In this document: positions 6,248 through 11,189 of the stretch, one piece after another | Position numbering within the stretch: position 1 is the stretch's first letter | Layout of the letters: every line of letters starts with the position of its first letter | Source of the DNA: Acidobacteriaceae bacterium | Lineage (GTDB): Bacteria; Acidobacteriota; Terriglobia; Terriglobales; Acidobacteriaceae | Assembly: GCA_003166055.1 (NCBI GenBank) | Contig: PMWR01000411.1 | Span: 3,437-14,625 of the forward strand | DNA: 11,189 bases | Reading direction: 5' to 3' | Made by a program: the position numbers and the translations under genes | The notes under the pieces: model-generated | What the model was told of the DNA's origin: nothing | Databases searched by the model: none | The model's input: only the letters and a program-made list of their open reading frames with translations

Positions 6248-7717
6248 TCAGCGTTGCGCCGCCTCAAGAACGGATGCCTTCGGACCTGTTAGCGCAACCA
6301 TCACTCCCACCCAGATCAGCAACCCCAACGTAGCCAATGGAATAGCCCACACCGGCAGCAGACGATGAATTCCCGCAACATCAGTACCATGAAAAGCCGC
6401 AAGCCATACATTCACGCGAAGATTGAAGATCGCCAGGACGACGCCCCAAGCCAACGCGATATCCCCAATCGCAGCGCGCATTGCCGCACGTTCAGACCGG
6501 CCGCGCATGTGAATGAAATGCCAGATTCCCAGCGCCACCATGATCCCGGCAACGACTACGGCGGTCACAATGTCATGTGCCTTCCACGCCAGGAAAATGA
6601 GCCACGAAAATAGGGCCACGTACACCCCGATCGTCATGCCCAGGCTCGATGCCAGGGTCACTGGCACTGCGGGGATCTCACGTGTTCCCTGCACACCGGC
6701 GCTTTTCAGGCGCAAGGCGATGATCCGCCTGAAATAAACGATGGTAAACGTGGCGACACCAATGGCGTAGAGCCACCAGAAGACCGTCATGATTGCGTAA
6801 AACGACTGTCCGCTCCACGCGTAACGATAGCTCAGCGTCTCCAGAGCTATTTGCCCGGCCACGGCCCAAACCAGCACAAATGCCCATAAGCCGATGAACG
6901 CAATGGTTTGGAAGCGGCGTTCGCGAGCGGTGGGAGCGGATCGAACAGACAGCCAATTTGCCATCATGCCGGCAAAGACTCCGACAAGGGGCGCCAACGC
7001 AACCAGCCATGTCGCAGCGGAACCCGACTTGGCCATCGCCACGCCCTTGGTCGCCATGCCGGCGCCCACCATCGCCACTGGAGCGCCTGGCAGCAGTGCA
7101 AGCACCGCACTCGAGAAGCCCTGGCCCGGCGCTGACCGGCTCAGCGTTCCCTCTACGAAGGCGGCCACTTCTTCGTGCAGCAGCTTGCGCCCGCGTGAGA
7201 GCCTCTGCTTCACTGCGTCTTCACTCAAGTCCATCTCGGCCGCCACGCGTTCGATCGACTTCTCTTCGCGATAGAAGAGAATTAGCGGCTCGCGATAGAC
7301 AACGGGGATCCGTTCCAACGCTCGCCAGAGGATCGCCTCTTCTTCGCGGCTGACGGCTTGCACCGACGAGGACGCTTCCAGCGATGCCGGTTCCTGAATC
7401 GTATCCAGCGCTTCGGCGGCGTGAATGGGCTCACGGCCCTGGCGCCGGAGTTCCTTGCCAACCAGGAAGCGCGTGATGCCGCACAACCAGGAACGGAGCC
7501 GCGCCGGCTCACGCAGCTCGGAGAGCTGCTTCCACGCAGCCAGAAAGGTATCCTGCGCGATATCCTCGCTCAGGCTCAGGCTGCCGGTGGCGTTGTACGT
7601 GATCGAGCAGACCAGCGATTGATACCGCTTGACGATCGTACCGAATGCGGAACGGTTGCCCAAAAGGCTCCCTTCCACCAATTGCGCGTCGCTGTTGCTC
7701 GAAATCTGCGTAGTCAT
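6248..7717 (-). CDS. ECF sigma factor fused to a C-terminal multi-spanning membrane domain
   Basis: This 489-residue protein joins an ECF sigma-70 factor to a membrane domain. Sigma region 2 lies at about 20-90 (SAFGTIVKRYQSLV, SLSEDIAQDTFLAAWKQ, RSWLCGITRFLV). Region 4 lies at about 127-185 (ALERIPVVYREPLILFY, VAAEMDLSEDAVKQRLSRGRKLL), with the recognition helix in SEDAVKQRLSRGRK. A Gly/Ala-rich hydrophobic linker (about 201-232) precedes roughly seven hydrophobic segments from about 235 to 475, among them WLVALAPLVGVFAGMMANWL, IAFIGLWAFVLVWAVAG and IPLATLGLLIWVGVMVAL. Ordinary ECF factors are under 200 residues and are held by a separate anti-sigma factor; none is encoded beside this gene. 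The membrane part probably tethers or controls the sigma part. GAGG (7725-7728 on the minus strand) is seven bases before the ATG and fixes the start. It converges on the EAL gene with a 23-base gap. Confidence 0.9.
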   Translation of the reverse strand: MTTQISSNSDAQLVEGSLLGNRSAFGTIVKRYQSLVCSITYNATGSLSLSEDIAQDTFLAAWKQLSELREPARLRSWLCGITRFLVGKELRRQGREPIHAAEALDTIQEPASLEASSSVQAVSREEEAILWRALERIPVVYREPLILFYREEKSIERVAAEMDLSEDAVKQRLSRGRKLLHEEVAAFVEGTLSRSAPGQGFSSAVLALLPGAPVAMVGAGMATKGVAMAKSGSAATWLVALAPLVGVFAGMMANWLSVRSAPTARERRFQTIAFIGLWAFVLVWAVAGQIALETLSYRYAWSGQSFYAIMTVFWWLYAIGVATFTIVYFRRIIALRLKSAGVQGTREIPAVPVTLASSLGMTIGVYVALFSWLIFLAWKAHDIVTAVVVAGIMVALGIWHFIHMRGRSERAAMRAAIGDIALAWGVVLAIFNLRVNVWLAAFHGTDVAGIHRLLPVWAIPLATLGLLIWVGVMVALTGPKASVLEAAQR

Positions 7718-7724
7718 CGTCGTA

Positions 7725-7728
7725 CCTC
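7725..7728 (-). promoter_or_regulatory. Ribosome binding site of the ECF sigma gene
   Basis: Read on the minus strand, GAGG within GGATGAGG lies seven bases before the ATG at 7717. It supports this start for the sigma factor. Confidence 0.7.
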
Positions 7729-7780
7729 ATCCTATAAGTACCCAGACAAGATGGTGAGGTGACACGAAATGATTTTCCAA

Positions 7781-7852
7781 TCCCCAGTCCCTAAGTCCCT
7801 AAGTCTCTGATCCCTGATCTCTGATCTCTGATCCCTGATCTCTGATCTAAGA
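7781..7852 (+). repeat. Degenerate heptad tandem repeat array B
   Basis: Ten head-to-tail units, mostly 7 bp with two of 8 bp: TCCCCAG, TCCCTAAG (twice), TCTCTGA, TCCCTGA, TCTCTGA (twice), TCCCTGA, TCTCTGA and TCTAAGA. The pattern T-C-Y-C-T-R-A is nearly the one seen at 1629-1683. The array fills about half of the gap between the divergent sigma factor and SDR genes and ends seven bases before the SDR start, so it takes the place where a ribosome binding site would lie. Confidence 0.85.
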
Positions 7853-7859
7853 TGGAAGC

Positions 7860-8630
7860 ATGAGCCTCCAAGGAAAAATCGTCTTCATTACTGGCGCCAG
7901 TTCCGGCATCGGCGCGGCCACCGCGTTGGCCTTCGCGGCCCAAGGCGCGCGCCTGCTGCTCGCAGCCCGGCGCGCCGGAAAACTTGCCGAAGTTGCCTCG
8001 CTCTCATTGGAGCGGGGCGCCGCCTCCGTCCACTCCATCGAACTCGATGTGCGTGGCCACCGCGCTGTTCAGGAGGCCATTGACACACTCCCCGAAGCGT
8101 GGGCGGAGATCGATGTCCTGGTCAACAACGCCGGCCTCAGCCGCGGTCTCGATAAGCTCTATATGGGAAAACTCGAAGACTGGGAAGAGATGATCGACAC
8201 TAACGTGAAGGGGTTGCTCTACGTATCGCGCGCCGTCGTACCGGGCATGGTGGTCCGCGGACACGGCCACGTAGTCAACATGGGCTCAACCGCCGGCGAG
8301 CTCACCTACCCGAAGGGAGCGGTCTACTGCGCCACCAAAGCGGCCGAAAAAGCCATCAACGACGGCCTGCGCCAGGACCTGCTGGGATCGCCGGTCCGCG
8401 TCACCACCATTGACCCCGGCATGGTGGAAACCGATTTCAGCCTGGTGCGTTTTCGGGGCGATGAGGAGCGCGCCGCCAAAGTCTACAAAGGCATTACGCC
8501 GCTTACTCCCGAGGATGTGGCCGATGCCATCGTATGGGCCGTCAGCCGCCCCGCCCACGTCAACATAGCGCAAGTGGTTCTGACCTCGATCCACCAGGCC
8601 AACTCGCTGCTCTTTCACCGCGAGTCCTAG
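7860..8630 (+). CDS. Short-chain dehydrogenase/reductase (YdfG-like classical SDR)
   Basis: This 256-residue protein has the length and motifs of a classical SDR, a single-domain cytosolic NAD(P)-dependent oxidoreductase. The cofactor motif TGASSGIG is at 11-18, the acidic D63-V64 pair follows strand 3, and NNAG is at 89-92. The catalytic tetrad is complete: N115, S143, Y156 and K160 in YCATK. Two arginines at the end of strand 2 (R37-R38) favour NADPH over NADH. The end of the protein (PAHVNIAQVVLTSIHQ) resembles YdfG, which acts on serine and 3-hydroxy acids, but the true substrate is not known. The ATG at 7860 is preceded by only a weak GGA three bases away; an ATG at 7852 is in the same frame as a stop after three codons and cannot be the start. 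The leader would consist of heptad repeats. Confidence 0.92.
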   Translation: MSLQGKIVFITGASSGIGAATALAFAAQGARLLLAARRAGKLAEVASLSLERGAASVHSIELDVRGHRAVQEAIDTLPEAWAEIDVLVNNAGLSRGLDKLYMGKLEDWEEMIDTNVKGLLYVSRAVVPGMVVRGHGHVVNMGSTAGELTYPKGAVYCATKAAEKAINDGLRQDLLGSPVRVTTIDPGMVETDFSLVRFRGDEERAAKVYKGITPLTPEDVADAIVWAVSRPAHVNIAQVVLTSIHQANSLLFHRES

Positions 8631-8652
8631 CTCGCGCGATGGGCCTGATTGC

Positions 8653-8688
8653 TGCATCCATGCGACTCTTTCCTGTCGCATGGGTGCG
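8653..8688. terminator. Strong hairpin between convergent genes, possible bidirectional terminator
   Basis: A 14-bp stem pairs 8653-8666 with 8675-8688, with two G-T wobbles and the eight-base loop TCTTTCCT. The core CCATGCGAC/GTCGCATGG is perfect. It sits between the SDR stop (8630) and the end of the minus-strand small gene (8744), where a two-way terminator would be expected. No T-run follows on either strand, so termination is an inference from position and stem strength. A smaller 5-bp hairpin (CCACC at 8731-8735, GGTGG at 8739-8743) lies directly behind the small gene's stop. Confidence 0.5.
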
Positions 8689-8743
8689 AAGCATTGAAGT
8701 CCCGTGCGAGCGGGTCGCGAGAGTTTGGCCCCACCGCAGGTGG

Positions 8744-9034
8744 CTAGCCCATTGCCGCGATCTGCGACTCAATCTGCTCCAGCGCCGCTTCCAGCGCGGT
8801 GCGTCTCGCCGGGTTTGAAGTCTTTTGCGACAGGATATTCTCCCGCTGCAGGTTCAGCGCCTGCTTCTGCCGTTCACGTTCACTGCGTACCTTGTCTGCC
8901 GCCCGCCGGGCATCCTCGCTCACAAAGCCGTTGCTATCCTGCCCGTTGAGGTGTTTGCCGGTGTTGACCGCCGGTTGCTGCAGGGCATTAGCCATCTGTT
9001 CCTCCACGGATTTACTTTCCCAACCACGAGCCAT
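8744..9034 (-). CDS. Small charged protein of unknown function
   Basis: This 96-residue protein starts MARGWESKSVEEQM. The first half is polar and probably unstructured (ALQQPAVNTGKHLNGQDSNG). The second half, about 40-95, is charged and helical, rich in Arg, Lys, Glu, Gln and Ala (ARRAADKVRSERERQKQAL, RRTALEAALEQIESQIAAM), and fits a coiled coil. There is no signal peptide, membrane segment or Cys/His metal site, so it should be cytosolic. I do not know its function. The start motif looks like a small conserved acidobacterial protein, but that is recollection. Evidence for a real gene is the coherent helical composition, its own hairpin after the stop, and its place in a gap with no better reading frame. 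It converges on the SDR gene and is divergent from the dehydrogenase at 9115. A weak GAAG precedes the ATG. Confidence 0.7.
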   Translation of the reverse strand: MARGWESKSVEEQMANALQQPAVNTGKHLNGQDSNGFVSEDARRAADKVRSERERQKQALNLQRENILSQKTSNPARRTALEAALEQIESQIAAMG

Positions 9035-9099
9035 ATCTTCATTCTACGGGTGTTTTGCCGCGTTGCATCCAACGAAGTGCTTACGGCATCCCATCGAAA

Positions 9100-9105
9100 G
9101 GGGAG
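9100..9105 (+). promoter_or_regulatory. Ribosome binding site setting the start of the MDR gene
   Basis: GGGGAG lies nine bases before the ATG at 9115. It rules against an upstream in-frame ATG at 9055, which would add 20 residues that do not resemble the family. Confidence 0.8.
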
Positions 9106-9114
9106 AATCTCACT

Positions 9115-10119
9115 ATGTTCGCCTGGCAGATTCCGTCGTTTGGCATTGATTCCTTAGAGTTTGTCGAGCGTCCCAGCCCCTCTCCGGGCCCCGGAGAAGT
9201 CCTTGTCCATGTGCGTGCGATTTCTTTCAATTACCGCGATCTGCTCATGGTCAAGGGCCTCTACAACCCGAAATTGGCCTTTCCCCGCATCCCCTGCTCC
9301 GACGGCGCCGGCGAAGTTGCAGCTGTCGGTGAGGGCGTGACCCTCTGGAAGCCCGGCGACCGCGTCATCGGCATTTTCATGCAGAACTGGCTCGACGGCC
9401 CACCCAGCCCGGCCAAGGTCAAGGGCGCGCTGGGAGGTGACATCGACGGCACGCTCGCCGATCACGTCCTGCTCAAGGAGACCGGCCTGGTCCGCATTCC
9501 CAACCACCTCAGCTTTCAGGAAGCTGCCACGCTGCCCTGCGCCGCCGTCACGGCCTGGAACGCGCTCGCCGCCGCCAACCTGAAGCCGGGGGCCACCGTC
9601 CTCGTCCAGGGAACCGGCGGCGTCTCCATCTTTGCCGTCCAGTTTGCCCGTCTTCACGGACTGCGCGTGCTCGGAATCTCCTCGAGCGATGCGAAGCTTG
9701 ACCGTGCTTGCGCCCTCGGGCTCGACGCCGGCCTCAACTACAAGGAAAACCCCAACTGGGACCGCTGGGCGGTGGACCAGACCGGCGGCGAAGGCGTCGA
9801 CCTGGTGGTCGAAGTGGGCGGCGTGGGAACGCTGGCCCGCTCGCTGCGTGCCCTGCGCATGGGCGGCGCTATTGCCCAGGTCGGCGTGCTGGCCGAGTCC
9901 AAAGAGCCGCTGGCCATTACCTCCATTCTTCACAAGCAGGCCCGAATTCAGGGCATTTACGTCGGCTCACGCAAAGACTTCCTCGACATGAACAAGGCCA
10001 TCACCCTCACCCAGCTCCGCCCCATCGGCGAAAACTTCCACTGGTCCCAAGCCCGCGAAGTGCTGACCCGCATGGAAGATGCACGCCACTTCGGCAAGCT
10101 GGTTCTCACGGTCGAATAA
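9115..10119 (+). CDS. Zinc-less medium-chain dehydrogenase/reductase (NAD(P)-dependent, quinone-reductase-like)
   Basis: This 334-residue protein has the MDR layout: an N-terminal GroES-like catalytic domain (about 1-125) and a C-terminal Rossmann domain (about 125-290). The N-terminal motif FNYRDLLMVKGLY (38-50) and PCSDGAGEVAAVGEGV (60-75) are present, as is KPGDRV (79-84). The cofactor loop is GTGGVS at 166-171 after VLVQ. The Cys, His and Glu ligands of the catalytic zinc in alcohol dehydrogenases are absent at the matching places (Y40-R41-D42, S62-D63), nor is the four-cysteine structural zinc loop. This puts it with zinc-less members such as quinone and enoyl reductases. The substrate is unknown. 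It is divergent from the small minus-strand gene, with 80 bases between the starts; the stretch CGTTG-CATC-CAACG at 9061-9074 could be a small operator. Confidence 0.92.
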   Translation: MFAWQIPSFGIDSLEFVERPSPSPGPGEVLVHVRAISFNYRDLLMVKGLYNPKLAFPRIPCSDGAGEVAAVGEGVTLWKPGDRVIGIFMQNWLDGPPSPAKVKGALGGDIDGTLADHVLLKETGLVRIPNHLSFQEAATLPCAAVTAWNALAAANLKPGATVLVQGTGGVSIFAVQFARLHGLRVLGISSSDAKLDRACALGLDAGLNYKENPNWDRWAVDQTGGEGVDLVVEVGGVGTLARSLRALRMGGAIAQVGVLAESKEPLAITSILHKQARIQGIYVGSRKDFLDMNKAITLTQLRPIGENFHWSQAREVLTRMEDARHFGKLVLTVE

Positions 10120-10187
10120 CGAAGCTTTAGATGGAAACATCCCAGATCCCAAAAGCGGTACCTGGTCACCCGGCTGTGGTTATTTTT

Positions 10188-10193
10188 AAGGAG
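10188..10193 (+). promoter_or_regulatory. Ribosome binding site setting the start of the VOC gene
   Basis: AAGGAG lies six bases before the ATG at 10200, an excellent Shine-Dalgarno site. It favours this start over an in-frame ATG at 10131, whose extra 23 residues do not match the VOC fold. Confidence 0.85.
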
Positions 10194-10199
10194 AAAACA

Positions 10200-10577
10200 A
10201 TGCTCGGTTTCATCATTTTGACTGTCAGCAATATCGAGCGTTCACTGGCGTTCTATGAGGCGGCTCTGAAGCCTCTCGATATCAAGTTCTTCCTGCCCTA
10301 CAAAGGCCAGAACGGCGATCCCGATCTGTGGGGATTTGGGGATGGCAAGCAGGCGTTCTTCTGGCTCCAGCAAGGCAAACCCGATCCCGCGGCAATTCAC
10401 TGGGGGTTCAAGGCCGAAAGCAACGGCAAGGTCGATGAATTCTACAAGGCAGCGATCACGGCTGGTGCGAGGAACAATATTTCACCGCGAGCGCGACTTG
10501 AATACTATCCCGGATACTACGCAGCCGATGTGTTCGACCCGGACGGCTATTCGTTCGAGGTCGTTCATAAGAGCTGA
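10200..10577 (+). CDS. VOC superfamily protein (glyoxalase/dioxygenase-like)
   Basis: This 125-residue protein has the length of a single VOC domain, a fold of paired beta-alpha-beta-beta-beta modules that usually binds one divalent metal. The first module starts FIILTVSNIERSLAFYEAAL (4-23), the typical opening strand and helix. A mid-protein strand has H67 (AIHWGFKAES), and the last strands read YYAADVFDPDGYSFEVV (106-122) with E120. H67 and E120 fit two of the usual metal ligands. The usual first-strand His is replaced by an aliphatic residue, so the metal site may be incomplete. Members include glyoxalase I, dioxygenases and resistance proteins; none can be chosen from sequence. It lies 80 bases downstream of the MDR gene on the same strand and could be co-transcribed, but has its own strong ribosome binding site. 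Confidence 0.9.
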   Translation: MLGFIILTVSNIERSLAFYEAALKPLDIKFFLPYKGQNGDPDLWGFGDGKQAFFWLQQGKPDPAAIHWGFKAESNGKVDEFYKAAITAGARNNISPRARLEYYPGYYAADVFDPDGYSFEVVHKS

Positions 10578-10621
10578 CGGCGCATCGTCGGTCCCCGGCT
10601 CACCCTCGCAATCTCCCCGTC

Positions 10622-10627
10622 TATAAT
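10622..10627 (+). promoter_or_regulatory. Candidate -10 box upstream of the FAR-like gene
   Basis: A perfect TATAAT lies 86 bases before the ATG at 10714. The -35 candidate at 17-base spacing (CTCACC, 10599-10604) matches TTGACA at only three of six places. This is a plausible sigma-70 promoter that would give an mRNA leader of about 80 bases. Confidence 0.4.
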
Positions 10628-10713
10628 GAGACTTAACCCCGTCCAGCGGCCTGCGCGCACGGTCCCTTGTCGACCGGCTTTCACGTTGTTCCGATTCGGA
10701 GACTGGCTTCTTA

Positions 10714-11189
10714 ATGAATGCTGACGAACTCATCCTGGTGACCGGCGCGACCGGCTTTCTCGGGGTGCAACTGGTGCACGATCTGCTCGATCGTTATCCG
10801 CAGGCCACCCTGGCCCTCCTCATCCGTGACCGGGCCGGCCATGCAGGCCATCCTGCCCAAACCGGTCAGCAACGCGCCGACAGCTTCGTCCCCGCAGCCG
10901 AGCGTTCCCGTGTTCAGGTCTATTCCGGCGACGTAAGCCTACCCAACTGCGGCCTCGATACCGCGGCCTGGCAGCGCCTCTCCGCCGAGACCACGCGCGT
11001 CATTCACTGCGCCGCCACGGTGCGCTTCGATCACACGCTCCAGGAAGCCCGCAACATCAACGTCGAGGGCACGCGCCGCATGCTCGATTTTGCGGCAGGC
11101 GCGCCGCAGCTTCGCTCGCTGGCCTACGTCGGCACAGCCTACGTCGCCGGCGAACGCACGGGTCTGATTCGCGAAGACGAACTCGCCGT
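10714..11189 (+). CDS. FAR-like extended SDR (thioester-reductase / male-sterility NAD-binding type), 5' part
   Basis: The frame is open from the ATG at 10714 to the window end, giving 158 codons; the 3' part is missing. The N-terminus holds the extended-SDR cofactor motif TGATGFLG (10-17). Then come IRDR after strand 2 (37-40), a GDV acidic turn (72-74), HCAATVRFD (98-106), NVEGTRRML (116-124) and AYVGTAYVAGE (137-147), in which T141 and Y143 fit the S/T-x-Y pattern of fatty-acyl-CoA reductases and NRPS-type thioester-reductase domains (YVSTAYVNG in typical members). These proteins reduce acyl thioesters or related carbonyls with NADPH. The visible part is too short to say whether the full protein has a C-terminal male-sterility domain or is a stand-alone epimerase-like enzyme. 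The start is supported by GGAGA about 11 bases upstream and by the Rossmann strand beginning right after it. Confidence 0.85.
   Translation, partial: MNADELILVTGATGFLGVQLVHDLLDRYPQATLALLIRDRAGHAGHPAQTGQQRADSFVPAAERSRVQVYSGDVSLPNCGLDTAAWQRLSAETTRVIHCAATVRFDHTLQEARNINVEGTRRMLDFAAGAPQLRSLAYVGTAYVAGERTGLIREDELA

Noticed and set aside
7781..7852. Repeats resembling a CRISPR array
   Set aside because: The units are only 7-8 bases, adjoin without spacers, and no cas-like gene is near.
9055..9114. Earlier in-frame ATG that would extend the medium-chain dehydrogenase by 20 residues
   Set aside because: The family N-terminus begins at 9115, directly behind an excellent Shine-Dalgarno sequence.
10155..10187. 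Possible intrinsic terminator before the VOC gene, with T-run at 10183-10187
   Set aside because: No stable stem can be drawn upstream of the T-run, and the site merges into the ribosome binding site.
10131..10199. Earlier in-frame ATG that would extend the VOC protein by 23 residues
   Set aside because: AAGGAG six bases before 10200 and the VOC opening strand starting there make the shorter form more likely.

Overview
This window looks like an ordinary chromosomal stretch from a soil-type bacterium, most likely an Acidobacteriota (class Terriglobia/Acidobacteriia). That assignment is inference. It rests on high GC with strongly C-biased third positions in several genes, a CocE-type hydrolase, a YncE-like propeller protein, an ECF sigma factor fused to a multi-spanning membrane domain, a small charged protein starting MARGWESKSVEEQ, and degenerate pyrimidine-rich heptad repeats between genes. 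No phage, plasmid, IS, CRISPR or RNA-gene signature was seen.

Layout. Positions 1-1014 hold the 3' part of a CocE/NonD-family hydrolase. A GNAT acetyltransferase (1094-1588) and an exported YncE-like beta-propeller protein (1707-2933) follow. A strong hairpin (1043-1068) lies before the GNAT gene, and a heptad array (1629-1683) lies between it and the propeller gene. Positions 3009-6224 form a signalling block on the + strand: a receiver-Hpt protein, a NarL/FixJ response regulator 33 bases downstream, and an EAL-PAS-PAS cyclic-di-GMP phosphodiesterase. Facing it is an ECF sigma factor with about seven C-terminal membrane helices (7717-6248, minus strand). A second heptad array (7781-7852) fills most of the gap to a divergent short-chain dehydrogenase (7860-8630). 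A small minus-strand gene (9034-8744) then converges on it across a strong hairpin. The right end carries a zinc-less medium-chain dehydrogenase (9115-10119), a VOC-family protein (10200-10577) and the 5' part of a fatty-acyl-reductase-like extended SDR (10714 to the window end).

How the genes relate. The receiver-Hpt and NarL-type regulator are probably co-transcribed. They could form the relay and output of a phosphorelay whose histidine kinase is encoded elsewhere. The EAL-PAS-PAS gene next to them could link PAS sensing to cyclic-di-GMP turnover. The other genes look like independent metabolic or housekeeping units. No gap exceeds about 145 bases. The least ordinary things here are the sigma-membrane fusion, the EAL-first domain order, the kinase-less relay pair and the two related heptad arrays. 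I do not see a clearly new multi-gene system.
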